Shown here in pieces: positions 45,612 to 54,064 of a stretch of DNA of 64,000 nucleotides; the stretch's first letter is position 1; each line of letters starts with the position of its first letter. Position numbers and translations under genes: made by a program. A model generated the notes under the pieces. That model had not been told where the DNA came from, made no database searches, and saw nothing but the letters and a program-made list of their open reading frames with translations. The DNA comes from Deltaproteobacteria bacterium (GTDB lineage: Bacteria > Myxococcota_A > UBA796 > UBA2385): contig JAGYJW010000021.1 in NCBI GenBank assembly GCA_018401435.1, forward strand, positions 40,228 to 104,227. The letters run 5' to 3'.

Positions 45612-46406
45612 CTATCGGCGCCGGATTCTCTCGGGGCGCAGCCGGTGCTGCCCGTCGAAGGCGCCGCGCAGCACCAGCAAGACGGCGCTGGTGGTGCCCA
45701 GACCCGTTCCGGCGGCGATCAGAAAGAGGATCAGGATCTGGTAGCGGGCGGCCAGCCAGGGCTCGGTTCCGCCCAGGATCTGCCCCGTCATCATGCCCGG
45801 AATGGTCACCAGCCCCACCACGCTCATGGTGTTGAGGATGGGCACCATCCCGCTTCGGATCGCGGCGGCAGCCACCGATCGCCCGGCCTCCCAGCGGGTG
45901 GCCCCCAGGGCCAGCAGCGCCTCGACCCGGCCCCGCCCCGAATCCAGCTGCTCCAGCACTTGATCCATGCCCAGGCTCACGCCGCTCAGGGTGTTGCCCA
46001 GCACCATGCCCAACAACGGGATGAGGTATTGCGGGCTCCACCAGGGCTGCACGCCGATGAGCACGGCGGTGCCCAGCACGGTGGTCAGGCCGCCGCTCAG
46101 CAGCATGGAGGCCGCGGCCATGGCCTGGTCGCCGCGCATGCCCCGGGCGCCCCGCTGGGTGGCCTCTCGGCCGGCCAGCAGCACCATCACCAGGCACAGG
46201 CCCAGAACAGGCGCGGGGTGCTCAATCTGAAAGACCGGCACCAGCACGGCACCCAACAGCAGCAGCTGGACCACCATGCGCAGAGACGCCACCAGCAGCT
46301 TCTTTTCGAGGCCCAGTCCCAACCACAGGCTGAGCAGCCCGTTGAGCAGCAGCAGCGCGGCCGCCCCGGCCAGCGCCGGCCAACCCAGGCTGATGGGCCC
46401 GTTCAT
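45612..46406 (-). CDS. ABC transporter permease, FetB/YbbM family
   Basis: 264 residues with about seven membrane helices. The family signature regions are visible: LIPLLGMVLGNTLSGVSLGM, ALLALGATRWEA, and IPGMMTGQILGGTEPWLAARYQ. FetAB of E. coli is implicated in iron export and oxidative-stress resistance; plant and eukaryotic relatives include ALS3/STAR2. It overlaps the ATPase gene by 4 bases (ATGA), so it is co-translated. The substrate is inferred only from the family. Confidence 0.9.
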   Translation of the reverse strand: MNGPISLGWPALAGAAALLLLNGLLSLWLGLGLEKKLLVASLRMVVQLLLLGAVLVPVFQIEHPAPVLGLCLVMVLLAGREATQRGARGMRGDQAMAAASMLLSGGLTTVLGTAVLIGVQPWWSPQYLIPLLGMVLGNTLSGVSLGMDQVLEQLDSGRGRVEALLALGATRWEAGRSVAAAAIRSGMVPILNTMSVVGLVTIPGMMTGQILGGTEPWLAARYQILILFLIAAGTGLGTTSAVLLVLRGAFDGQHRLRPERIRRR

Positions 46407-47017
46407 GGCCCCAACCGCAGGCAGCGCGCGCCCAGGCGCTCCACCTGGTCGGCCTCATGGGTGACCATCACCAGCGTGCGACCGCGCAGGCTGGCCTCCA
46501 CCGCCGCCCGCGCCTCCGCGTCCAGCGCGCTGGTGGGCTCGTCCAGCAGCAGCACTGCCGGGCGGCGCGACAGGGCCAGGGCCAGGGCCGCCCGCTGGCG
46601 CTCCCCCCCGCTGAGCTGCATCCAGGGCCGCTGCCAGGATGCCGCGGGCAAGCCCCACGACGCCGCCAGGCTGAGGGGATCCTCGCCTGGCGTCTCGCGC
46701 TGGCTGGCCAGCTGGCGCACCCGCTGGTGCAGATCGGCGGGGCTGCCGTCCAGCACCGCCGGCTGCTGGGCCACCAGGCACACCTGCCGCCGCCAGCCCG
46801 GACCGCCCAGCTGCTCGGGGCTCTGGCCGTCCAGCGTCAGGCTGCCGGCCGCGCGGGGATCCAGATCCGCCAGAATACGCAGCAGCAAGGTCTTCCCGCT
46901 TCCCGATGGCCCGATGACCGCCAGGGCTTCCCCCGCCGAGACCGCCAGGTCCAGCTGCTGAAACAGGGTGCGGTCGCCCAGCCGACAGGCCAGGCCCCGT
47001 GCGCAGAGGGTGCTCAC
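46403..47017 (-). CDS. ABC transporter ATP-binding protein, FetA-like
   Basis: 204 residues. Walker A GPSGSGKTLL (about 33-42), signature LSGGERQRAALALAL, Walker B AVLLLDEPTSALD, and H-loop VTHEADQ. It is a minimal nucleotide-binding domain without extensions, as usual for FetA. The start is the GTG at 47017, which overlaps the stop of the cyclase gene in a GTGA; the longer frame upstream is antisense-like noise over the cyclase gene. It partners the FetB-like permease immediately downstream. Confidence 0.9.
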   Translation of the reverse strand: MSTLCARGLACRLGDRTLFQQLDLAVSAGEALAVIGPSGSGKTLLLRILADLDPRAAGSLTLDGQSPEQLGGPGWRRQVCLVAQQPAVLDGSPADLHQRVRQLASQRETPGEDPLSLAASWGLPAASWQRPWMQLSGGERQRAALALALSRRPAVLLLDEPTSALDAEARAAVEASLRGRTLVMVTHEADQVERLGARCLRLGP

Positions 47018-48810
47018 GCGCCGCGCGGCGTCCCGGCGCCCACCTGGGCCCGGAAGAGCCGCTGGGGGCCGGGGATCCCCTTGATGTCGGCGCTGAAGGG
47101 CTCCACCGGGCCGCCCCAGGCATCCAAGGCCCGGGACACCGCGGGCACCGCGTGCACGGATTCGGTCCAGATCACCTGTCCGCGACCGGACCGCCCCTCG
47201 CATCGGGCCGCCAGGTTGACGGTGCCACCAAAGAAGTCCAGGCCCGCCTGGTCGGTGTGAACCGCCATGACCGGCCCATAGTGCAGGCCGATCTTGAGCC
47301 CCGGAGGCGCCTGCATGTCCAGGGTGCCCGCCCAGGCGTCGAAGTGCTCGTGCATCGCGATGGCGGCCGCCAGGGCAGGGCCCGGATCGTTGAAGGCGGC
47401 CATCAAGGCGTCGCCGATGGTCTTGATGCGCACGCCGCCAAAGCGCTCCACCACCTGCTCCAGCACGGCGAAGTGGTCGTGTACCAGCTTGAAGGCCTGG
47501 GCGTCGCCCTGCTCGTGGTAGAGCGAGGCCGACCCCGTCAGGTCGGTGAAGAGGATGGCCATGGCCTTGACGGCGATGCGCACATCCGGCGCGAGTACCT
47601 CGGCCCCAAAGGTGCGCCGGTACTCGGGCATGGTGGAGAGCCAGGCGGCGCTGACGCGGTCCAGCATAGCCTTCTCCCCCGCACATTGGATGCGCAGACG
47701 CCCGGGGGTCGGGTTGGCCAGCGTCAGCTGAAAGGGGCCGCTGCGCGCGGAAATGGGGCCAGCACCAACCTCGGGGGACCAACGCAAGGCGGCGCAACCC
47801 GACTCGCCGGCGACCAGCTCCAGGTCCGGTGCGGCGCCCCCCGCTCCGACAAACCACCGGCCCGGCGGCAGGTCCATCTCCACGGTCTCCTCGGCCCCGG
47901 CGTCCAGGGTGAGCAGCAGCAGGACATCGGGACGATCGGCCGGGTACAAGGTACAGAATTTCTCTGCGGCCGGGGGTCGGATGGCCGGGTGTGCCGCCAG
48001 CATCACCTCGACATTGTCGGCCAGGTCCGCGCCGAAGTGGATGCGGCAGGAGGGGCAGTCGGCCTGGTCTGCGAGGTTGGACAGCGAATCGGCGACGCCG
48101 ACCCCAGCGTCACAGCGGGGGCAATGCAGCGTCCAATACAGCTCCAAGGCACCCGACTTGGCACCTTCGAGCATGGCCACCAGCACCTCCCTGCGGTCCA
48201 GCCCCCACTGGTCGGCCAGCGCGAAGGGCCGCAGGGTGCGCAGCTGCGCCGGCTTTGCGCCCTGCAGCCAGCCCTCCACCCGATCGACGATGCTCGGGTC
48301 GGCCGCGCCGCGCCAGCGGGCCAGGGCCTCCAGCACCACCTGTGGCAGGTGGCGCTTGGGCGGCGGATCCGCCACCTCGCCCGGGGGGGGAAGCCGGTCC
48401 AACTCCTCTTTCCAGGTCTGCAGGCCCCGCCGGGCGATGGCGTCCACACCCAAGGCGGTGAGGGCGTTGCTGGCGCTGACCTCCAAGGTGATCTCGGGGA
48501 TCACCCCGCCCCCTTCGGCAGGGATCAGGCGCGCCCGGTAGTGGGTGCGGCGCATCAGCGGTCCGGTGATCACCCGGTCCTGCTCGAACCACTGGTCGCG
48601 CAGCCAGCGGCTGTCCCGCTCCACATAGCGGTGGCGGATGGGCCCCGGACCCAGCAGGCTGCCCTGGATCTCGGGGTAGCCCCGATCGTCGGGGACCATG
48701 CGCACCACCAGCGGCGGGTTGGCCGCTAGCCGGTTCAGGTGGTCGGTGTCGCCGATGACGCGCCAGGCTGCTTCCAAGCTGGTCACCGGACCCCGGATGG
48801 TCTCCTTCAT
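47014..48810 (-). CDS. Class III adenylate/guanylate cyclase with DUF5939-type N-terminal region
   Basis: 598 residues. The N-terminal part looks START/SRPBCC-like (VTSLEAAWRVIGDTDHLNRL) followed by a region with a zinc ribbon, CPRC...CPSC (about 252-275). The C-terminal class III cyclase domain carries AILFTDLTGSASLY (metal Asp), IKTIGDALMAAF (second metal Asp) and GTVNLAARCEG (Asn/Arg transition-state residues). It makes cAMP or cGMP; the specificity residues are not certain. The start at 48810 has GAAGGAG just upstream. It overlaps fetA by 4 bases, tying a cyclase to a transporter. Confidence 0.88.
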   Translation of the reverse strand: MKETIRGPVTSLEAAWRVIGDTDHLNRLAANPPLVVRMVPDDRGYPEIQGSLLGPGPIRHRYVERDSRWLRDQWFEQDRVITGPLMRRTHYRARLIPAEGGGVIPEITLEVSASNALTALGVDAIARRGLQTWKEELDRLPPPGEVADPPPKRHLPQVVLEALARWRGAADPSIVDRVEGWLQGAKPAQLRTLRPFALADQWGLDRREVLVAMLEGAKSGALELYWTLHCPRCDAGVGVADSLSNLADQADCPSCRIHFGADLADNVEVMLAAHPAIRPPAAEKFCTLYPADRPDVLLLLTLDAGAEETVEMDLPPGRWFVGAGGAAPDLELVAGESGCAALRWSPEVGAGPISARSGPFQLTLANPTPGRLRIQCAGEKAMLDRVSAAWLSTMPEYRRTFGAEVLAPDVRIAVKAMAILFTDLTGSASLYHEQGDAQAFKLVHDHFAVLEQVVERFGGVRIKTIGDALMAAFNDPGPALAAAIAMHEHFDAWAGTLDMQAPPGLKIGLHYGPVMAVHTDQAGLDFFGGTVNLAARCEGRSGRGQVIWTESVHAVPAVSRALDAWGGPVEPFSADIKGIPGPQRLFRAQVGAGTPRGA

Positions 48811-48926
48811 GCACTCCTTCCCCGGGGTTCCCCGGCCGCGTGGCTCCCATTGTGCCACCCGCGGGGCCGGCTGGCGGCACCGCGTGGACGGGGTAGCCCG
48901 CAGCGGCCTCCTATGGAGTCTCTCTG

Positions 48927-49574
48927 ATGTTGCGCCTCGCCTGTCTCGCCCTCCTCCTCGTCGGCTGCGGTGCCGTCGGTCCCGACGCCGCCGATGCCGC
49001 CCCCACCGCGGCGCCCACCGCCGCCCTCCCCCCGCTGGGCCTGGCCGAGATGGATGCTGTGGTGCCCGACTTCACCTTGCAGGCGGTGGACGGATCGGCC
49101 TTCAGCTTGTCGGCGCAGCGCGGCAAGACCGTGGTCTTGGAGTGGTTCAACCCCGACTGCCCCTTTGTCGAATATGCCTATGACGACGGGCCGCTCCAGG
49201 GCCTCTCCCAGCGCTGGAGCGCCCAGGGTGTGGTGTGGGTGGCGGTCAATTCCGGCGCCCCCGGCAAGCAGGGCTCCGGAGCGGATCGCAACCGCAAGGC
49301 CCAGGCCGACTGGTCGATGCCCGGACCGGTGCTCCTCGATGAAGATGGGCGCGTGGGGCGTCTCTTCGATGCCAGGACCACGCCGCAGATCGTCGTGATC
49401 GACGACCAGGGGCGCATGGTCTACAACGGCGCCCTGGACAACGCGCCCCTGGGCGACCGGCCGGCCGGGGCCGACCTGCGGATCTACGCCGACGAGGTGC
49501 TGGCCGGGGTGACCTCGGGTGCGGGCGCCCCCTATGGCCGCCAGAAGCCCTATGGCTGCTCGGTCAAGTACTGA
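48927..49574 (+). CDS. Redoxin/thioredoxin-fold lipoprotein
   Basis: 215 residues, lipoprotein with lipobox LLVGC (Cys14). A thioredoxin/AhpC-TSA-type fold at about 45-190 reads VVPDFTLQAVDGSAFSLSAQ, then VLEWFNPDCPFVEYAYDD with a single active-site Cys in DCPF, and the cis-Pro loop RTTPQIVVIDDQGR. The single Cys suggests a peroxidase-like or one-Cys redox role rather than a CxxC oxidoreductase. It acts in the periplasm, anchored to a membrane. Confidence 0.85.
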   Translation: MLRLACLALLLVGCGAVGPDAADAAPTAAPTAALPPLGLAEMDAVVPDFTLQAVDGSAFSLSAQRGKTVVLEWFNPDCPFVEYAYDDGPLQGLSQRWSAQGVVWVAVNSGAPGKQGSGADRNRKAQADWSMPGPVLLDEDGRVGRLFDARTTPQIVVIDDQGRMVYNGALDNAPLGDRPAGADLRIYADEVLAGVTSGAGAPYGRQKPYGCSVKY

Positions 49575-49650
49575 AGGCAAGTACAGGGGGCGGGCTGCAA
49601 CGGCCCCCCCCGGGGGTTACCCTGGGCGCGCTGCAACCGCCGGAGGCTCC

Positions 49651-50166
49651 ATGCGTCGCCTGCTCTTCGCCCTGATCTTGATGTCGGCGTGCTCCTATAC
49701 GCGCCTGGTCAAGAACCTCAGCGACACGGAGTTCGACCACTACTACGCCATGCGCTCCTATATGAACGAGGATCAGCGCGCGGAGTACCTCAAGCTCAAG
49801 ACCCAGGAAGAGCGCGACCAGTACCTCAAGGACTTCATGTTGCCGGGGCTGCCGCCGGTGTCTTTGTGGGACACCTACTACAAATACGACGCCCGCATCC
49901 GCGAAAAGATCCTCGCGGGCGAGGTGCAGAAGGGCTGGACCGTGGACATGCTGATGATGTCCTGGGGGCCGCCCATGAAGAGCCGCAAGCTGCCCGGTCG
50001 CCAGGCCGAACGCAGCCTGCTCTACATCTACAAATTCGAGAAGCACCCCGACGGCTCGGTCCTGGTCTGGCAGCCCGACAGCAAGACCGAATACAAGGCC
50101 GAGAGGGTCTTCTTTCGCGAGGTCATCCTCGACGACGACGTGATCGCCGAGATTCACGACAAGTAG
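49651..50166 (+). CDS. Small lipoprotein of unknown function
   Basis: 171 residues with a lipoprotein-like signal, MRRLLFALILMSAC (Cys14). The mature part is charged and helical first (YMNEDQRAEYLKLKTQEER), then contains a short WGPPMKSRKLPG motif resembling the W-G-x-P start of SmpA/OmlA-like BamE folds (VQKGWTVDMLMMSWGPP). This hints at a BamE-like beta fold but is not certain. The start at 49651 is supported by GGAGG four bases upstream. It is co-directional with the redoxin gene. Confidence 0.72.
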   Translation: MRRLLFALILMSACSYTRLVKNLSDTEFDHYYAMRSYMNEDQRAEYLKLKTQEERDQYLKDFMLPGLPPVSLWDTYYKYDARIREKILAGEVQKGWTVDMLMMSWGPPMKSRKLPGRQAERSLLYIYKFEKHPDGSVLVWQPDSKTEYKAERVFFREVILDDDVIAEIHDK

Positions 50167-50198
50167 GCGTGGACGCCCCGCGCCGCCGGGCCGAACGC

Positions 50199-50759
50199 AT
50201 GCAGACCCGCTTCGTGCAGAGTCGGGCCGGCCCCTTGCGCCTGCGTCCTCCCCGCGTCGAAGATGCCGAGGCCTTGCACGCCCTCGTCCTGTCGGTGGCG
50301 ACCGAGGGGCGCTTCTTCATCGCCCATGCCGACGAGCTTCGCAGCGGGCCCCAGGGCTTGATCGAGTCCTTCCGTCGCATCGGGTCCGCCGACAATGGCC
50401 TGTGCCTAGTGGCCGATGCTCCCTCGGGCCTGCTGGGCGTGGTCACCATCAGCGGCGGCAGCCTGCGCCGCTTGCGCCATGTGGGCCGCTTCGAGTTGCG
50501 GGTGGCCGCCGAGGCCCGGGGTCTGGGCGTGGGGCGGGCCCTGGCCGAGGAGGCCCTGCTGCGGGCCCAGGCCCACCGCCTGCTCGAAAAGCTCAGCCTC
50601 GCCGTCTTGGCCGACAACGCCCCCGCCATCGCCCTCTACCGCAGCCTGGGCTTTGTGGAGGAGGGCCGGCGTGTCGGCGAATACCGCGAGGACGACGGGC
50701 GCCTGCGCGATGATCTGTTGATGGCCCGCACCCTCAGGTCCGGGGGATCACCCGGCTGA
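50199..50759 (+). CDS. GNAT-family N-acetyltransferase
   Basis: About 186 residues. The GNAT core has the acetyl-CoA-binding motif A, LRVAAEARGLGVGRALAEEAL (R/Q-x-x-G-x-G/A), followed by LSLAVLADNAPAIALYRSLGF, typical of RimI/ribosomal-protein or small-molecule acetyltransferases. The acceptor is unknown. The ATG at 50199 is used; a GTG at 50169, three bases after the previous stop, is a possible coupled start. Its last 26 bases overlap the convergent next gene. Confidence 0.85.
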   Translation: MQTRFVQSRAGPLRLRPPRVEDAEALHALVLSVATEGRFFIAHADELRSGPQGLIESFRRIGSADNGLCLVADAPSGLLGVVTISGGSLRRLRHVGRFELRVAAEARGLGVGRALAEEALLRAQAHRLLEKLSLAVLADNAPAIALYRSLGFVEEGRRVGEYREDDGRLRDDLLMARTLRSGGSPG

Positions 50760-51177
50760 GGTTCTCCAGCACCCGCCGGCAGCAGGCGTCCAGGCGCTGG
50801 TTCATGCCGCTGCGGTCCAGGAGCGCGCCCAGGACCGCGCCCGGATCGTAGTCGACATGCAGCGTGACCAGCGTGTTGCTGCTGGGCTTCATGGTGCGCA
50901 AGCTGTAGTGCAGGTGGCCCTTGAAGCGCTTTCCGCTGGTGTCCACCAGCACGCGGCGGCCGCCGTGGCTGTCGTCGGCGCGGTCGAAGCGGTAGCCCAT
51001 CTCGCGGGACCGCCCCCCGGACTTCAGGGTGAGGGTGAAGTCACCCGTGCCGTTTTCGGCGAAACCGTCAAATGCGTCCTGCACCAGCAGCCGGTGGTTG
51101 GCCGGATCGGACAGCCAGGCAAATGCGCTGTCGCGTCGGATCCCCTCGAGGAGGATATCGGTGGTGACGATGGCCAT
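50734..51177 (-). CDS. SRPBCC/START-like protein
   Basis: 147 residues with a SRPBCC-like pattern: an N-terminal strand MAIVTTDILLEGIRRDSAFA, then helix, antiparallel strands (TGDFTLTLKSG, HLHYSLRTMKPSSNTLVTLH) and a long C-terminal helix (LDRSGMNQRLDACCRRVLEN). These small proteins bind hydrophobic ligands. No further assignment is possible. It converges on and overlaps the GNAT gene by 26 bases. Confidence 0.7.
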   Translation of the reverse strand: MAIVTTDILLEGIRRDSAFAWLSDPANHRLLVQDAFDGFAENGTGDFTLTLKSGGRSREMGYRFDRADDSHGGRRVLVDTSGKRFKGHLHYSLRTMKPSSNTLVTLHVDYDPGAVLGALLDRSGMNQRLDACCRRVLENLSRVIPRT

Positions 51178-51234
51178 GGCGGTCCTCCGAGCTCGACGCA
51201 GCCCGGTCTAACACGCGGAGCCCCGCAGGGGGCT

Positions 51235-52161
51235 ATGCTTCCGCCGCGATCTGGAGCGCTGTTGCTGGCCCTCATCCCCTACTTCACGGTGCCCACCCTC
51301 GAGCTGGGCCCCGTCGTGCTGGACGCCTGGGCCACCCTGGTGGCGCTGGGCTTCATCCTCGGCCTCGAAGTCGCCCGCTCCCGCGGCATCCAGAAGGGCC
51401 TGGACGTCAAGGATGTGGTGGACGGATCGGTCGCCATCGTGGGCATGGGCTTCCTGGTGGGCCACCTCGTGCACGTCCTGGCCTACAACCCCCACCGGCT
51501 GTCCGAAGACGGGATCATGTCCCTGGTCAGGGTGTGGGAGGGCTTCTCGTCCACCGGCGGCTTCATCGGCGCGGTGCTGGGGGCGGTGCTCTTTTACGGC
51601 CTGATTCGAAAGCGCCCCTTCTGGCCCCACGCCGACGCCATCGTCTTTGGTTTCCCCTTCGCCTGGGTGCTGGGCCGCCTGGGCTGCTTCACCGCCCACG
51701 ATCATGTGGGCAGCCGCAGCGACTTCTTCCTGGCCGTGGACTTTCCCACCGCCTGGTATGGCGGGCCCCGCCACGATCTGGGCCTCTATGAGGCCCTGTG
51801 GACGATGGTGATCGCCACCAGCTTCTTCCTGTTGCGCAACAAGCCGCTGCGGTCGGGCTTCTTCCTCGCCCTCTTCGCCACGCTCTATGCGCCGGCCCGC
51901 TTCGCCCTGGACTTCCTGCGCAACGATGACCTCGCAGGCGCCGATGTGCGCTGGGCGGGGCTCACCCCGGCCCAGTGGGGCATGGCGGTCATGTTTGTGG
52001 GCGGGGCGGCTGTGGCCCTGCGGCTGTGGCGCTTGGGCCCCGAGGCCCCCTTGGCCGGCGCCGCGACGCCCGCCGCTGCACCGCTGCCCGACGACGGCAC
52101 CGTAGACTTCGACCCGCCCGCTGGTGACGACTCTGCAGCGGCCGGCCCACTCGACGACTAA
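51235..52161 (+). CDS. lgt: Prolipoprotein diacylglyceryl transferase Lgt
   Basis: 308 residues with seven membrane helices. Family features are PVVLDAWATLVALGFILGLE near the N-terminus, the YNPHRL loop, GFSSTGGFIGAVLG, the signature stretch FAWVLGRLGCFTAHDHVGS, and late YAPARFALDFLRNDD. Lgt attaches diacylglycerol to the lipobox Cys of prolipoproteins in the inner membrane. Many candidate substrates are encoded in this window. An acidic, Pro-rich C-terminal tail of ~35 residues is extra. The start at 51235 has AGGGG just upstream. Confidence 0.9.
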   Translation: MLPPRSGALLLALIPYFTVPTLELGPVVLDAWATLVALGFILGLEVARSRGIQKGLDVKDVVDGSVAIVGMGFLVGHLVHVLAYNPHRLSEDGIMSLVRVWEGFSSTGGFIGAVLGAVLFYGLIRKRPFWPHADAIVFGFPFAWVLGRLGCFTAHDHVGSRSDFFLAVDFPTAWYGGPRHDLGLYEALWTMVIATSFFLLRNKPLRSGFFLALFATLYAPARFALDFLRNDDLAGADVRWAGLTPAQWGMAVMFVGGAAVALRLWRLGPEAPLAGAATPAAAPLPDDGTVDFDPPAGDDSAAAGPLDD

Positions 52162-52544
52162 GGGCCTGGCGTCTCCATCGCAGAGAAAGCACGCTCCAGC
52201 ACCAGCGTCTCTGCAATATCCAGCTTGCCATCTTCGGCCGAGTCCGACAGGGCGACGGTGTAGTTGGCCACCTCCAGCAGGGTCGCCTTGCCTTCGGCCA
52301 CCAGGCGGGGGCAGGCGTCCACCTGCCCCAGGGCCAGGGCGCGGGCCGGGCCGGCGGGCACCGGGGCCAGCAGCTCGGGCAGCACCGGGCAGTAGCGCGC
52401 GGCGATCTCCTGGCCGAAGACATCGGCGGGGCCGCCACAAAGCAGGATGAAGGCCAGTCCGGCGACGGTGCAGGTCAACGCCACCGCCCGCAGCAGCCGC
52501 GCGGTGGGGTCGAGGGCTGCCCCGTTCTCTTGCGGCGGGGTCAT
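52158..52544 (-). CDS. Small membrane-anchored protein of unknown function
   Basis: 128 residues. One membrane helix lies near the N-terminus (AVALTCTVAGLAFILLCGG), followed by a small soluble domain with two Cys (YCPVLPELLAP and VDACPRLVAEGK) and a possible Asp/Glu loop (DSAEDGKLDIAE). It starts 5 bases after the stop of the sigma54 activator gene, so the two are one unit. It overlaps lgt by 4 bases at the convergent ends. Perhaps a partner of the regulator; not recognised. Confidence 0.65.
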   Translation of the reverse strand: MTPPQENGAALDPTARLLRAVALTCTVAGLAFILLCGGPADVFGQEIAARYCPVLPELLAPVPAGPARALALGQVDACPRLVAEGKATLLEVANYTVALSDSAEDGKLDIAETLVLERAFSAMETPGP

Positions 52545-52549
52545 GCGGC

Positions 52550-53899
52550 TCAAGCCTCCTCTTCGCGCCACTCCGCCTCGCGGCGGTAGATGGTGCGGGC
52601 CGTAATGCCCAGGAGCTGAGCGGCCAGCGCCTTGTCGCCATCGACGCTCTGCAAGGTGGCCTCGATCATGCGCCGCTCCACCTGCTTGATGGGGGTGCCC
52701 ACCGGGAAGGTGAGGGCGGCCTGCACCCCTTCGCGGCGGCGAATCGCCGGGGGCAGATCGTCCAGATCGATGATGTCATCGCGATTCAGCACTACCGCCC
52801 GCTCGATTGCATTCTCCAGCTCCCGCACATTCCCGGGCCAGGGCCAGGCCGACAGGGCGTCGGCGGCCTCGGGGCTGATGCCGCGGATGGCCCGGCTGTT
52901 CCGGCTGGCGTAGAGCGTGGCGAAATGACGCGCCAGCAGCGGGATGTCGTCGGGGCGCTCCCGCAGGCCGGGCATGTGGATGCGGATGACATTGAGCCGG
53001 TAGAAGAGGTCCTCGCGCAGGCGCCCCTCTGCGATGGCCTTCTCGGGCACCCGGTTGGTGGCGGCGATCACCCGCACATCGGCCTGCAGGGTCTTGCTGC
53101 CGCCCACCCGCTCATATTCGCCCTCCTGCAGCACCCGCAGCAGGCGAACCTGCACCTGGGGCGACATCTCGGTCACCTCGTCCAGGAAGATGGTGCCGCC
53201 GCGGGCCAGCTCGAAGCGGCCCTCCCGCCGGCCCTGGGCGCCGGTGAAGGCCCCCGCCTCGTGGCCGAAGAGCTCGCTCTCCAGCAGGCTCTCGGGCAGG
53301 GCGCCGCAGTTGACGGTCACCAGCCGCTTGGCCCGCCGCGGAGAGGCCTGGTGAATCCAGCGCGCCAGCATGCCCTTGCCGGTGCCGCTCTCTCCGGTGA
53401 TCAGGACGCTGGCGACCGAATCGGCCACCTGTCGGGCCTCGTCCAGCACCCCGCGCATGCGGGCGCTGCGGCCCACCAGGTCGTCGGGCACGGCACGGGC
53501 CAGCTCATCCTTCAAGGCGCGGTTTTCCGCCACCAAGCGGCGCTTTTCCAGGGCCTTTCGCACGGCGCGCACGATGTCGGAGCGCCGCAGGGGCTTGGTC
53601 ACGAAGTCCCAGGCCCCCTCCTTCATGGCCTCCACCGCCGTCTCGACGGTGCCATAGGCCGTCATTACGATGACTTCCAGATCCGGATCCAGCGTGCGTG
53701 CGGCCTTCATCAGCTCCAGCCCGGTCATGCCCGGCATCTTGAGGTCGGTGAGCATGAGATCGGGGGGCTCGGCGCGGATGCGGTCCAGGGCCTCGCGGCC
53801 GTCCGAGGCGTGGCTCACCGTAATGCCCTCGCGGGCCAGGATGCGGTCCAGGGCGAGGCGGTTGGCCTCCTCGTCGTCCACCACCAGCACATGGGGCAT
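52550..53899 (-). CDS. NtrC-family sigma54-dependent response regulator
   Basis: 449 residues. The receiver domain has phospho-acceptor D52 (LMLTDLKMPG), acidic D8-D9 and T/K residues. The AAA sigma54-activation domain has Walker A GESGTGKG, the sigma54-contact loop GAFTGA, Walker B GTIFLDEV and the R-finger region. A Fis-type HTH lies at the C-terminus (LAAQLLGITARTIYRREAEW). It activates -24/-12 promoters after phosphorylation by a histidine kinase, which is not in the window. It is a possible activator of the two sigma54 elements found here. The start at 53899 has AGAGG upstream. Confidence 0.95.
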   Translation of the reverse strand: MPHVLVVDDEEANRLALDRILAREGITVSHASDGREALDRIRAEPPDLMLTDLKMPGMTGLELMKAARTLDPDLEVIVMTAYGTVETAVEAMKEGAWDFVTKPLRRSDIVRAVRKALEKRRLVAENRALKDELARAVPDDLVGRSARMRGVLDEARQVADSVASVLITGESGTGKGMLARWIHQASPRRAKRLVTVNCGALPESLLESELFGHEAGAFTGAQGRREGRFELARGGTIFLDEVTEMSPQVQVRLLRVLQEGEYERVGGSKTLQADVRVIAATNRVPEKAIAEGRLREDLFYRLNVIRIHMPGLRERPDDIPLLARHFATLYASRNSRAIRGISPEAADALSAWPWPGNVRELENAIERAVVLNRDDIIDLDDLPPAIRRREGVQAALTFPVGTPIKQVERRMIEATLQSVDGDKALAAQLLGITARTIYRREAEWREEEA

Positions 53900-54064
53900 G
53901 GGCACCTCTGACCTTCTGTCCTTGATGTGACCATCTGTCCCATGCCTGACGCGATGGCAAGCGCCCGGGGGACAGGGGCGGCGCGATGGCGTAAGGCTGA
54001 TGTAGGAGGAGCCGGTCGGCCGGTCCGATAGTCTTCGTTCGTCACCCCATGCATCGGAAGAGCC

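Noticed and set aside
48845..48863. Sigma54-like element before the cyclase gene
   Set aside because: The -24 half is good (TGGCACA) but the -12 half reads GAGCC, so I did not list it as a promoter.
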